64,000 nucleotides of DNA from Pleurodeles waltl (GCF_031143425.1 NC_090443.1:1054857554-1054921553); one strand, 5' to 3'. Numbered from the stretch's first letter, positions 21,611 through 33,606 are shown. Notes: generated from the letters alone by a model not told the origin. Translations and numbers: made by a program.

Positions 21611-22954
21611 ATGAGCAGCTCAGAGGACATGGCTGTGGAACTCAACTTCACCCCTTACCTCCATCTAGGGATGGCAGAGTTAAGGTCCCTCTGTAAGCAG
21701 AAAAAGATTAGAGCAGGTTCCAACCCTACCAAGGTCAAGCTCCAGGAGCTCTTGGCAGAGTACACCAGGGACCGCCCTGCTGAGGAGGAAGAACCCCACT
21801 CAGACAGGGAAGATATTAGAGATGAGGAGGATGACCTCCCCCCTCCTCACCTAACTAGGGAGACGAGGGTCCCCAGACCCATGTCTCCAAGGATAGAACT
21901 GACTGGAGCTGGACCTTCCACAGGGGAGTCCAGCTCCTCTGGGAACACTGAGGGCAGCCTCAATGAAGAGGACATCCTTTTAGCAAGGATGGCCAAAAGG
22001 TTAGCTTTGGAGCAACAATTCCTAGCTATAGAAAGGGAGAGAGCAGAAATGGGCTTAACGCCCATTAATGGTGGCAGCAATATAAATAGGGTCAGAGAGA
22101 ATACTGACATCCTAAAACTCCCCAAAGGGGTTGTTTCTAAATATGAAGAAGGTGATGATATCACCAAATGGTTCACAGCCTTTGAGAGGGCTTGTGAAAC
22201 CAGAAAGTTAAACAGATCTCACTGGGGAGCTCTCCTTTGGGAACTGTTCACAGGTAAATGTAGGGATAGACTCCTCACACTCTATGGTAAAGATGCAGAA
22301 TCCTATGACCACATGAAGGCTACCCTGATTGAGGGCTTTGGATTTTCCACTGAGGAGTATAGGATTAGGTTCAGGTGGGCTCACAAAACCTCAAGCCAGA
22401 CCCGGGTTGATTTTGTTGACTACTCAGTGAAAACACTAGGGCCCATCTTTACACTTTTTTAGTGCCGCATCTTCTGTGTGACGCAAATACGGCGCTAAAA
22501 AAGTATAAATATGGGCCTAGATGGTTGGATAACTGGCAGTGGAGTGCATCAATATGATGGGCTTTATAATTCGTTTATGAAGGAACACCTGTTAAGTAAC
22601 TGCTTCAATGACAAGTTGCATCAACATCTGGTAGACCTAGGTCCAATTCCTTCCCAAGAATTGGGAAAGAAGGCAGATCATTGGGTCAAGACTAGGGTGA
22701 CCAAAAGAAAAGGGTCACAAAGCTTCCCCAGGGGAAGGGTGGTGAGACACCTAAGGACAAAAATAAAGAGTCTTCTCAAGGGCCCCAAAAACCTGCTCAG
22801 GAGGGAGGCCCGAGCCTCTTTACAGTCCACAAATGGGTATAAGGGTAGAAACTTTGATCCCAAGAAGGCCTGGTGTCACAACTGTAAACAGCATGGACAC
22901 CAAACTGGAGACATGGCCTGTCCCAAGAAAAATCCCACTAACACTGTTGTTTAG
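21611..22954 (+). pseudogene. Gag of the plus-strand Gmr1-like element, interrupted
   Basis: Gag polyprotein homologous along its length to the gag at 60605-59523: PYLHL and ELRSLCK near the N-terminus, LARMAKRLALE at the middle, DDITKWFTAFERAC and SHWGALLWE in the capsid-like part, and an HNCKQHGHQTGDMAC zinc knuckle at the end. The 78-bp MITE at 22440-22517 interrupts it and brings an in-frame stop. Another frame change lies in the VTKRKGS region. The sequence is cut at about 22945, where the endogenous retroviral LTR begins. Non-functional. Confidence 0.88.
22440..22517. mobile_element. 78-bp MITE inside gag
   Basis: Ends are GGCCCATCTTTACAC and, reversed, GGCCCATATTTATAC. TAG is duplicated at 22437-22439 and 22518-22520. 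Removing it restores the KTL-DGW reading seen in the uninterrupted gag at 60605-59523, so the insertion is precise. Same family as 6407-6573. Confidence 0.9.
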
Positions 22955-23930
22955 CCATTTTAGCTATAGTTTTATATACGTTATTTTAGCAAACTAGGCC
23001 TGCCACTGTGCACTTTAACCTAGATATGTTTTATTCATATTATTTTAACAATACCCACATTTGCGGTCTTGTTTTATTTTCTCTATCTAGCTGTTCTTTG
23101 CCTAGGCCAGCACTGCGTTCTTAACCAAGACATTTCTTTCACTCTGTGCTTTTCTCAGGGATGCAGTAAGATAGGTTGCTGGCAAAAGTGGTACGCTGTG
23201 TCTCCAATGTTCACAGAAACATACACACTCTTGCGTGGGGATCCTTTCTTGGAACATCAGCTGTTTTACTATAAAAACACTACTTTGACCCATGTACGTT
23301 TCAGGGAGATTCCAGCCAGATGACCACTACTGTATGCTGATTGCTGAGTGCTTCGCTGCAGCTGCTTATGTAGACTACAAGCCTCTTGCTCAGGTATGAG
23401 GGATGATGTTTTCCCAGGGGAACCTGCAGGGCAGAATTAGAGCTTATTATGCTGTGCTCTAACATAGTCTAGGTAGGAATTATTCTTAAAAAAAAAACGT
23501 AGTGACAATATGGTAGCGTTATTTTTATGTTTTACTCTCCTTGTCACAGTTTTAATCCTGTCATGCTTCATCATTCTAATTATTGCAATACATGCTTTAT
23601 TATCTAAGATGCAGTTGTTTCAATAAAACCTCATTGAACTATACTCTGCCTCTAATTGTCCTTGCATATGTGAGACTAATGTAACTGAGAGAAACGGGTG
23701 AGATCTGAGTGACCACGATTTCCCTGAGGAGTCATTTGTGTCATGCGTTCGATTGCCCAATCATCCCTGCTCTTGGATGGAGATGAGGCACTGCTAGTTT
23801 ACCGGAACAAACCCCGGATTAGGCTGACAGGTGTCACCTGTAGTTGGTTCAGAGTCAGTCCCCCACAGTACAAGTGATTCTGCCACCTGAATCCAGTAGT
23901 CTCATTAGGATAATGAGAACCTACGCGACA
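22945..23930 (+). repeat. 5' LTR of the endogenous retrovirus
   Basis: About 986 bases starting with a TG (at 22945 or 22948) and ending CGACA just before the primer site. It contains TATAAAAA at 23270-23277 and AATAAA at 23622-23627, spaced as a promoter and polyadenylation signal in one LTR. No second copy exists in the window. Confidence 0.65.
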
Positions 23931-23948
23931 TGGCGCTGCCAACGTTTG
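23931..23948 (+). other. Retroviral primer-binding site, tRNA-Lys-like
   Basis: Begins TGGCGCTGCCAACGT, close to the site complementary to the 3' end of tRNA-Lys1,2, with a few changes. That primer is used by foamy viruses, among other retroviruses. Confidence 0.55.
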
Positions 23949-24200
23949 GTCAGGCACTAATTTTCGGGTCTTCCTGAGTATCTCTGTCTCACTACATGCA
24001 AAGACACCTCAGTACTATATACGGAGACATCCGTGGTATTGAGGATTTTCCTCCTCAGCTAAGTAGGCATTACCTAACTAACGCTGTAGGTTGTTCAAGC
24101 TTCAACTGTAAAAGGATAATCCATATTTGGTGTACTTATCTCTGAACAAAATTAACCATTCATACTGGCGAACCAGCAACGGTTAGCAATTGCAGTCAAT

Positions 24201-25603
24201 ATGCGACCACCTCTTACTGCACATTTATTGGCACATGGCCTAACGGCCCAGGGGGGTCCTGTTACATTTGTTGTTGACGCTCATCCAGCCTATCGAACAG
24301 AAATGTTCTATTCTTGGGTCACATTTCCAGCAGCTGATGGAAACACAAATACATTTCATCACTATACACCTGCAAACATACCTGCACAATATAGAGCATA
24401 TGCATATCTAGAAATACCTCTATCTTATCACGAACATAATAATTGGCTTGATAGTGCCTTACCACATACAATTCTACACATTAGGTTAGGTCCTCTAAGT
24501 AATGATGGTCCTACCTGGCCTTTATTGGCCACATATACGCCACACCCTGATGCAGCAACCTTGATGGTAGCCGAAGTCGCTTATATACTGAGCTTACGGC
24601 AATATACAGACCGTTAGTACAATTTGTAATGCAAACATTAAATACAAACCCGGCACAACCACATGCAGTAACGCCAGGCATTAATCCTGCAACTGTACAT
24701 TTGATCATGGGTAAAGTACCCGCCAAACGAGAAGAGATTTCGTTTTGGTTAGCTCAAAAAATAAATGCACTGGAAGCAGTATTTCCCCCTACGGGACCTC
24801 AGGATAAGCATAGAATATTAACTATGTGCTTGCCATTTGGGATGGTTCCCACAGTAGACAACTGCAATACTTGGGGCACGGTATTTGTCACGCTCTATAC
24901 TACCGCACATGGTACACCAACACTTGCCGATTTACCGGAAGTGTTAAAACAAATTCAAGATGAATATGGGGCTGCCCCAGCCCTGGACTTGGGGATGCAA
25001 CTTATGGGCAATTTTGCCACTGTATCTTCCATTATACTGAGTAAGCTAAAGGGGAAGCAGTTACACTAGCAGTGCATATGCAGCTCCGGGATGTTCCTCC
25101 ACAGGATCAAGAACAAGAGCTGCCAAAGATTATCGCAGAGACCTACTCTAGTGCTGGTCGAGATAGTCTAGAGGCCAGACACACAAAACCGCAGTTTGAT
25201 GGTAAATCTAATAAAGATTCTACCAAGCAAGCTCCTGAGGGTTCTAAAAAACGCTGGGATAAAAAACAACAAACACCTAAAAAAAGGAAGGGGAGAATGT
25301 CTGCAAACGGAGACCCCACAGAATAGATATAATCTCAGAAATAGAGATAATATTAAAACGCCTGACAAATATCAATATATTGATACACACCAATCTCGTT
25401 CCTTTCAGGACTCACCGGACAAACGCAGTGAGAGAGGTGGGTGGTCAGAGCGAAGAACAGAGTACGTGAAACCGAGACAGGAATCACAACGCTCTACAGA
25501 AGTTTCTGTTAAAAAAGAAGAGAAAATTACTCAACAAAAACCCCAATTTAAAAGTGGCAGCAGTTGTGATTCGTCATGCCAATCAAGAAGAGGGCTCTAT
25601 TGA
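24201..25603 (+). pseudogene. Retroviral gag remnant
   Basis: Matrix/capsid-like coding begins at the ATG at 24201. It continues in another frame from about 24617, and again changes frame near 25070 and 25200-25330, so at least three frame breaks are present. The last part is Arg/Lys/Gln/Ser-rich (for example RSERGGWSERR) and has no CCHC zinc knuckle, which fits the basic C-terminal region of spumaviral Gag more than orthoretroviral Gag. Not translatable as one product. Confidence 0.6.
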
Positions 25604-27900
25604 AGAACAAGAAGTGGGCACTTGCTCTGCTAGACAGCTTGGCAGAGGTCACAATAGTTCGCAGGAATCTTCAAGAGCATCTGGAGGTGAAAGCAACTGA
25701 TGACTTCTTACAAGTTGAAACTGCGGACATGCGTGTCTCCACACCTGATAAGGTGTACAAAATAACATTACAGTTAGAAGGAGACATTGAACGCACAATT
25801 GACGCAATCTTTTGGGACCGTGTGGTGAACATATATTATATTCTACTTGCTGAAAGGGATTGGCCACTTGAATTAGTCCGTACTTGCCCATATGGGGAAG
25901 ATGTTATCAAACCTTCTTTCTCCCCCCTTGTTCCCGATGAGCTTGCAGAATCCTACACCATAGACTGGACATTGGCGCAGGCACCCGCGTTATATCGCGA
26001 CCACGAAGGGTGGTATAAAGATTCCCCCTATCATGTAATTCCAATTAAGAATCAACCCCAATCTCAACCACAATACCCAATAAAACATGATGCTAAATGT
26101 GCACACAAGTGGAGTACCAGGGCGTAATCGAACCCTATGTCTCACCAATGAAAAATCCTTTATTCCCTGTAGCTAAACTGGACCATCATACAGAATGGTC
26201 TTAGATTACAGACACTTAAGCAGTCATACGCGCACATATGCTAAACAAAACTCTCACAGCACAGCACTCACGAACAACATAGTGTGCACAAAATACAAAA
26301 CAACACTGGACATTTCCAATGTTTTTTTCTGCCAAAACATAGCGCCTGAGAGTAGAGACCTAACAAGTTTCAGTGCACTAGGCTCCCAGAAAAAATTCTG
26401 TTGTTTACCGCAGGGGTATAAGAACAGTCCAGGACTGTTCACGGCTTGTGTGACTTCAATATTGCATGACATTGACCCTGATGCATTGTCCTGTGTAGAT
26501 GATATCTATCTCAGGGATGATGAATTACTGCAACATCTAAGACGGGTAGCCCGCATCGTTGCGGGATTTGCCGAATTCAGCTATAAATTCAATTTAAAAA
26601 AACCTAAAGTAGCCTTCCTTAGCGTCCTGTTTTTGGAACACGAGGAAGTGAAGGAAAAAGCCTGGCACCACAAGTCTTAGAAAAATACACACAGTTACAA
26701 CTTCCATATACCATTAAAAAACTCCAACCACTATAGGGTTTCCCAAATTTTGGCAGAATTTACATTCCAGATTACGCATTATGCATAAAACCCTTATATG
26801 ACTTAATACATCCTGACTTTTCCAGTAAATTTTGGACAGTCGAACACACTCACATTCTTAGAGCTTTGCAACAAGACATGCTTGCAGCACAACACTTACA
26901 CATAAAGGACAACAAAAACATCTGGTCATCAGAGTAATTGCTGGTGCCATTGGTTTCACCTATGTAACATTCAATGAGGGTGAGACAGTCCCGATTGCAT
27001 ACAAATCACATTTGTACTCTACAGCAGAACAATGTTTTGCTGCCACTGAGAAAATTCTCACTGCTGTTCAGATGGCTGTCATTAAAGAGAGACCAGTAGC
27101 CCAGGGGAAATGCATTATTGTTGTATCTCCAATCCAAGCACTCGAGGCTGTTACCTAAGCCAGCGTTCCAAACGCTAAGGCATTACATCCACGTTGGATC
27201 CAATGGGCAAAGTCTCTGACAGCCACTGATGTTGACCATATCTTCGACCCAAAGGTACATACTCAAGAATTTTTGCAATATGAACTAGAATACCCAGATC
27301 CGGCAAACACATTACCTATTGAACAATATCAAAGAGTCATGTACACCGATGGCTCAGCACAACCTGCAATAGGTACTAGGGGCCAGATGAACCAAAGGAT
27401 TTTACCCATTCTGTGTCTATGGGAAAAAGGTTTCGTACATATGGCCCTAAGCATCAATACTCCACTGCTTGCGCAGTCACAAGCGGCTATATGGAGGGAA
27501 GTAAATTCTATCCACAACATACTTTCATGCAAACCTTAGGGGATTGCACAGCACAATTAGCAGAGCTAAAGGCTCTGGTAATGGCACTGGAACATACAGA
27601 TCCAGCACAGCTAACACTGATTGTCTGTGATTCGTACTATTGTGTCCAGTCCCTCAATGAATATCTGCATTAATGGCGCCAGAATGGGTTCAGAGATTCC
27701 AAAGGTAACACCATCAAACGCAGACTTCTGTGGGGGAAAGTAGCAGATCTAAAGGAAACGCTACCAAATGTCCATGTTGTACATACACTTGGACACCAGC
27801 ACGTTGGAATACACGTTGTTGGGAATACACTGGCTGATGAAGCCGCCAAATCAGCAGTAGCTACGGCTTCTGTTGCTGCAGTAAGTCATTCTAGAATGAA
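25576..27900 (+). pseudogene. Retroviral protease, reverse transcriptase and RNase H remnant
   Basis: Protease-like sequence near 25630 reads LLDSLAEVTIV, where the retropepsin D-S/T-G motif has Leu in place of Gly. Reverse transcriptase follows at 26195-26680 with LPQGYKNSPGLF and a VDDIY active-site motif at 26495-26509. RNase H is marked by MYTDGSAQ near 27340, a VCDSYYCVQSL segment near 27630 and LGHQHVG..GNTLADEAA near 27790-27845. Several stops and frame changes separate these parts. The order is the ordinary retroviral one. Confidence 0.75.
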
Positions 27901-28025
27901 ACCGGACGATGACATATGGACTGCCGTGAAAGCCACGGCTGAAGGCACTCCTTTTCCAAAAGCATTTCCTCCTAAATATTCCTACCGCATGGGAGGCTTT
28001 CTTGACGCAGAAGTAAAAAGACTAA

Positions 28026-28657
28026 GGCCCTCATTCTGAGTCTGACGGGCGGCGGAGGCCGCCCGCCAGACTTCCCCCCTCCGAAATACCGCTCCGCGGT
28101 CGAAAGACCGCGGAGGGTATTCCGAGTTTTCCCCGGGGCTGGCGGGCGGTCTTCGCAAGACCGCCCGCCAGCCCAGGGGAAAACTCCCTTCCCACGATGA
28201 CGCCGGCTCGTAATAGAGCCGGCGGAGTGGGAAGGTGCGACGGGTGCAGTTGCACCCGTCGCGTATTTCAGTGTCTGCTTTGCAGACACTGAAATACTTT
28301 TAGGGGCCCTCTTACGGGGGCCCCTGCCGTGCCCATGCCATAGGCATGGGCACGGCAGGGGCCCCCAGGGGCCCCGCGACTCCCCCTCCCGCCATCCGGT
28401 TCCCGGCGGGAGAACCGCCAGGAACTGGATGGCGGGAGGGGGAGTCGGAATCCTCCATGGCTGCGGAGCGCGCTCCGCAGCCATGGAGGATTCCTACGAG
28501 CGGCGGAAAGTCAGCGGGAGACCGCTGGCTTTCCGCGTCTGACCGCGGCTAAACCGCCGCGGTCAGAATGCTCGTAGGAGCACCGCCAGCCTGTTGGCGG
28601 TGCTCCCGTGGTCGGTGGCCCTGGCGGCCACCGACCGCCAGGGTCGGAATGACCCGC
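28026..28657. mobile_element. 632-bp Harbinger-ended MITE made of serial hairpins
   Basis: TAA is duplicated at 28023-28025 and 28658-28660. The right end reversed reads GCGGGTCATTCCGACC and continues CCTGGCGGTCGGTG, shared with the left end of the Harbinger at 10569. The body is tiled by about 14 inverted repeats, including a perfect 48-bp palindrome at 28447-28494, a perfect 23-bp stem at 28317-28365 and a perfect 21-bp stem at 28377-28447. It interrupts the retroviral polymerase between RNase H and integrase and has no coding capacity. Confidence 0.9.
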
Positions 28658-28660
28658 TAA

Positions 28661-29763
28661 GTATGGGAGTTCGAGTAATTCCCCAAAAAGACCTAAGACC
28701 AGAGTTGATTAAAGCAGTGCATGAGGGGATTGCCTCTGCCCATGCTGGTGTGGCAGCTACAATATCCTTATTGCAAGCTTGTTATTGGTGGCAAGGTCTA
28801 TTCAAACAGACCAAGCAGTATGTCCTTTGTTGTGATATCTGCTAACAAATTAAGGGGTCCACCGTCAAACGCCCACTGCAGACACCCCTCCTAATTTCTA
28901 ATAAACCACTACAATGCATGTACTTGGACCATTGCAGTCCCCTAACACCGGAAGTACATGAAAATACATCTTAGTCGCTGTTGACTCCTGCTACAGATTT
29001 CTATGGGTGTGGCTACAACACTTGGCTGACGCTCGGACTGTTATTAAAGATTTGCAAGTCTTTATCAGCATATATGCAGTTGCAGCTTTCCACTCGTCCC
29101 AGGGCCCTGCTTTTGCCTCAAGGGCATTCAGGGACGCCATGGCTTCGTTAGGGGTCCAATTCCATTACTCGTCTCCATTTCATCCAGAGGAAAATAGTGT
29201 CATGGAGCGACGAAACAGAGATGTAAAGCAATCCTTAACAGCCAGAGTATTAGGTACGGGTCGTAGTTGGCTTAATCACCTGTATGGAGTCCAGAGAGCA
29301 CTTAATAATCTGCCTAGAAGGTCCCTGGGTGGTCGTACGCCATACGAGTGCCTGTTTGGAGCTTGAATGTATGTGCCAGAACTTGATGGTCCTGCCGTGG
29401 AGGTGTTTATGTCAAACACCTTTTAACATAAATGAATGTGTCACTGTCTTGCAGGAATTACAACAGTTCTGTGACAACAACGCTTCTGCCAGTGCTGCCT
29501 CCGTAGGAATTAAGGATGTAACAATAACACCTACCTGCTCGATTCCAAAGGTTGGGGATCTAGTATGTGAAAAAGTTGCTGTGAAAAAGGAGCTCAGTCC
29601 TTCTTATCATGCACCGGTCCCAGTCCTAGGAATACACAGTACCAGAACTGTCATACTACCACCGCTGCCTGGTTCTAAAGAAAACCGCTTTGTCTCCATC
29701 CACAATGTCAAGTTACACCATGTGGCCGATCCTGCACAGCAGACCACGAGGAACAACCAGTAG
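28661..29763 (+). pseudogene. Retroviral integrase remnant
   Basis: Zinc-binding HHCC part: HEGIASAHAG at about 28720 and CCDIC at about 28830, ending in a stop. The core follows with VAVDSCYRF near 28975 (first Asp), HSSQGPAFAS near 29095 where the expected second catalytic Asp is Ser, and NSVMERRNRD near 29200 (Glu retained). TPYECLFGA at about 29340 closes the core. The C-terminal region runs on in another frame to 29763. Inactive by residue loss and frame breaks. Confidence 0.75.
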
Positions 29764-32701
29764 TACCCGAGTCCCTCTCACTACTGGTCAAGATGTCCCT
29801 CTACAAGTTTTGAGCAGCAACGCTGACACCTCTCCGAGCTTGGGGAGGGTAGAAAATGACCTTGCATTAGTTGCACTAAGATCCATTGCAATAGGTAACA
29901 CGGAAATTGCTGATCGATTTGATTCGACCTCTACACAAACGGATGGCGACATTTACAGTGAAGCACCGCGGGAGAACCCTACCAGTTCTCCTCCTTCAAA
30001 TACGGCTCCAGTTTTTGCACAAACTGCTTCTGGATACTTTGCGGACATCAATGACACCTTTTCTGACTCATTTGCCTCTTCCACACCTGAACTCCTAAAA
30101 ACATATAAGATGATAAATTGGCTTAAAACAAATTACTTTATTTTCTATATGGAACTATCTGTGGCTTTCCTTGACTATATTAGCTTTCCTCCTTTGGATT
30201 GGCTTTGTTATTACTTTCTTTCTATTAATACATGGTCATTACCTTCCTGAAAGAGCAACAGTTGAACTGGTGGATGAGGTCCTAAAACTCAATTTTTCTT
30301 CACACAAGGTCCGCAGAGACTTGTCTTTCATGAACATTTCCGCTATACCAATTCCTGATGGGATTGTTTGGGATAACGTCACATTTGATATTTACGGCCC
30401 CATGGAGATCATTCAAATACCATTTGTGTTTAAACATTCTATGTATTATGTAATTGTAATTATGTAATAATATCCAGAGTTGTTTCTGATGACTGGGATG
30501 TCAAAACAGTTGATTCTATGCTGACTGAGTTGCAGTATTTTACTGTATTTGAAAGTGAAGATGTTTATAAATCCAAAGAGAATTATGGTAACATGTTTTG
30601 CTATCATTATTATGGATAATATTTCATTCACAGAGCAAGTACCCCAAAGACTAATTTTAATTACACACAATGGGAACATTGTCCAACTCCACCTCAAGGG
30701 AGTTCTAAAACATATTCTGAAAACTTTGCATATTTTTCTGGGCACAATGTTAAAAATGCTGAGTCATTTCATTTCAAATTGCCATTGATGGAAAATGTAC
30801 ATATATTATTGACAGATACCAAATTCATTTATTCAGATTCCTTTGTTTCCCGGTTGGCTATAGAAAGCTATGAATATTGGTTGAAGTCGATTGACTTAAA
30901 AAGTGTGTGGGGAACAAAAAATTGACAAATAAGGGGAAAGGAAGCTTTATTCAGAGCATGCCGGAAACCCGTTCAAATTATATTTTTAAATGAAACTGTA
31001 CAACAGACAAGCTGTTTAGGCTTAGCTAAAATTAAGGAATTGAATGCACCCAGTATTCGTGCCCCTACAAAATTTTACAAATGGCAAAAATATATAAATG
31101 CAACTGAAGATCAGCTCGATGAATGGGTCCAGAAAGGCACATTTAATGCTTCACTTTCACACCTTGGTGGGTGGTTATTGGGGCCAATAGATACCAATGG
31201 GTGTCATAAACATTTTATAAACTCCACGGGTTTAGAACAAGTAGGTCTGACCCTCGGTATGTGTCATCTGAACATGTGAGTATAGAAACAACACACAGTG
31301 TAGGGAAACTATGCCAGCAATGATTGAAGTCTTCCTCACTAGATGCTGTTAGAGAACACCTCAGTCTCCTGTCTAATAACACTGACTTACAGGATTTCCT
31401 GCTAGGCCCCAGAAAACAACACAGAAAATGCTTCTTATATGCAGTCTATAATGAAATTTGGAAGCTTTCTCAACAAGAAGCTGCTGCCCGGTTAAGGCAA
31501 ATGGATCAGGAAAACTTACAGAAGGCATTAGGTGTTGTAGATAATGGGATTAATACCCTGTCCGACCAGATATACACCTTAAACAACATGGTTTCTTCTG
31601 CAATAGACATAATACAAAGTGACAAGTCCTATTTACACCATGGACAGAATCAACTAAGGTCCATTATGCAGTTAGGTTGGACACTACAAACACTGAAGGC
31701 AGGTCGCGTTCCCTGGACACGTCAGCACAAGGGATATATTTTCCACATTTAATTTAACGCGACAACAACAACTAATGGCTAAGAAAGAAGCGACTTATGT
31801 CATGTTAAATATTGAGAAATTAGAAAAGTTGCCTTTTACTGGGGCTGAAATGCCATCTTCTGAGTGGTTCATACAAGGGGTCATTAATCTGCCTATTTCA
31901 ACACTTCAATTCACGTTCTACTTAAAACACATTCCACTGTGCAGATATGAAAGGCTAGGAGATAGTTACATCGATGGTGTGGGAGTTACCCTTCTCGTAC
32001 AAATGTCTCAGTGGCATGAAAGAGGTCTTTCTTAGCGATAGTGAATGCGAGACTTCTGTCAGCCATTTGATGGTTTGTAAACAGCTGTCCTTGCATGGGG
32101 CGTGTAATGCTTTGGCTGCAAACTTGGCTTTTTATCGGAAGGGAGTCCCAGTCCCCTTGATTAGACCTGCATTCCAGGTGCTCCCAAATTGCAGCTATGT
32201 CCTCCTCAATAGTGATAACTGTTGTGGGATGCGAGCCAGAATAGTTTATGTTGTTTCAGTCTCTAAGATTGTTACATGCTGCAGGAACATACTTTTTCCT
32301 CCTACATGACAAAAGGAAGTAGCTGAGATTTGGCCCCATATCGCTACTTCAAATGTGAATTTTGACAAGTTGAGCAGACTCCAGGCTTTATTGTTTCAAA
32401 AACATGTGGCGCTCACATCTGCATGCAAGACCTATGCGCTTCAGGTTGCGAGGTCATCAGCAGAGATACAGTCCTTTTAAGTACTAACTTTCCGAGATAC
32501 TCTGGTGAGCTTGCGGGACGAATATTTAATGTGTCCAGTACTACTGGAATCGCAAATTTTGTTAAGGCTGTTGGTTCTGGTTTTGTTCACACCTTCTCCT
32601 CTATATTCAGCTTAATACCTTCAGCCATCCACTCAATATTCTCCAGTATTTTCGGGGAATTTCCGATAACTTTGGCCATAATAGGTGGCATTTTGCTATA
32701 G
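29690..32701 (+). pseudogene. Retroviral envelope-like remnant
   Basis: A region of about 3 kb downstream of integrase with many short frames. A hydrophobic segment near 30170-30240 (AFLLWIGFVITFFLLI) could be the leader membrane anchor. NATE and NxT/S sites are frequent across the middle. A heptad-rich stretch with LSDQIYTLNNMVSSAI lies near 31560, and a second hydrophobic segment ending TLAIIGGILL lies at about 32665-32700. Its start overlaps the end of the polymerase region in another frame. The size and position fit a spumaviral-type envelope; the identity is inferred. Non-functional. Confidence 0.55.
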
Positions 32702-32985
32702 CTCCTTTTTCTGCGCAATGGCTGTCCCGTCACAACAAGGAGGACTGAAAGCGCTTCCACCAGCGCAGCTGTGTCATGAACGCATGATGCAGTACTTTGG
32801 AGCATCACTCCTGGAGCAATTGGAGTGTAACTGGTCTCTGTCATTCAGACCGGTTTTGCATTGTGTGCAGTCCATGTTTCGGTGCCTCGGGTGCTCGTTT
32901 GAACATGCACTAAAGGTTTGTCTTCCTGTGCAGCACTTGCTTTCATTGGATGCTGATCTGTTGATATTTTCGCTGACCTTTACAC
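32702..32985. other. Unassigned stretch between envelope and Gmr1-like RNase H
   Basis: It may be the last part of the provirus (a basic RNGC..RRT segment follows the membrane anchor). I see no LTR and no other element. Confidence 0.35.
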
Positions 32986-33606
32986 CCCAAGATCCAGACA
33001 ATTCTGGACTGGGAAGCTCCAAAAACCCAGACTCAAGTCAGGGCATTCCTTGGCTTGAGTTGGTACTACAGGAGGTTTATGAAGGGATATGGGTCCATTA
33101 TGACTCCCCTCACTGAACTGACCTGAAAGAAGATGCCAAGAAAGAAAAACTCTACTCTTGACTGTCAAAAGGCCTTTGACACCCTGAAAGAAGCAATGTG
33201 CTCAGCACCAGTTCTTAAAGCTCCAGATTATTCTAGGTAGTTCACTGTGCAGACAAATAGCTCTGGACATGGAATAGGAGCAGCCCTGTCCCAACCCAAT
33301 GATGATGGCCTTGAACAGCCTGTTGCTTTCATTAGCAGGAGGTTACTCCCCAGGGAGCAGAATTGGAGTGCCATTGAGAGGGAGGCCTTTGCTGTAGTTT
33401 GGTCCCTGAAACAGCTGAAGCCAAACTTGTTTGGCACTCACTTTGTTGTTCAAACTGACCACATAACTCTCAGATGGCTAATGCAAATGAAAGGTGAGAA
33501 CCCTAAACTTTTCCCCACAGGGAATGGACTTTGTAGTGGAACACAGACCTGGGACTGCCCATGCCAATGCAGATGGCCTTTCCAGGTTCTTCCACTTAGA
33601 CAATGA
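32986..33606 (+). pseudogene. Gmr1-like reverse transcriptase end and RNase H remnant
   Basis: Homologous to residues about 945-1150 of the pol at 59312-55824: PKIQTILDW, then [11 protein letters not shown], then AVVWSLKQLKP and TDHITLRWLMQM. A stop follows LTELT (about 33122), and another is at 33238-33240. The first RNase H catalytic Asp is changed (QTNSS in place of QTDAS). The protease, integrase and most of the reverse transcriptase of this copy are absent. Confidence 0.88.

Larger units (their letters stand above)
22945..32985 (+). mobile_element. Decayed foamy-like endogenous retrovirus, 3' LTR missing
   Basis: Provirus with 5' LTR, primer site, gag, protease, reverse transcriptase, RNase H, integrase and a long env region in order. 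It is placed inside the plus-strand Gmr1-like element. Spumavirus-like traits are the tRNA-Lys-type primer site, gag without a CCHC knuckle, the LPQGYKNSP and VDDIY style of the polymerase, and an env region of about 3 kb. Frameshifts and stops occur throughout, and catalytic residues are lost in protease and integrase. No copy of the LTR is found at the 3' side; sequence passes straight into Gmr1-like RNase H at about 32986. Lineage assignment is inference from motifs, without a tree. Confidence 0.75.

Noticed and set aside
24201..32701. Functional retroviral genes
   Set aside because: Repeated frame breaks, stop codons, lost catalytic residues, a MITE in the polymerase and no 3' LTR show that the provirus is inactive.
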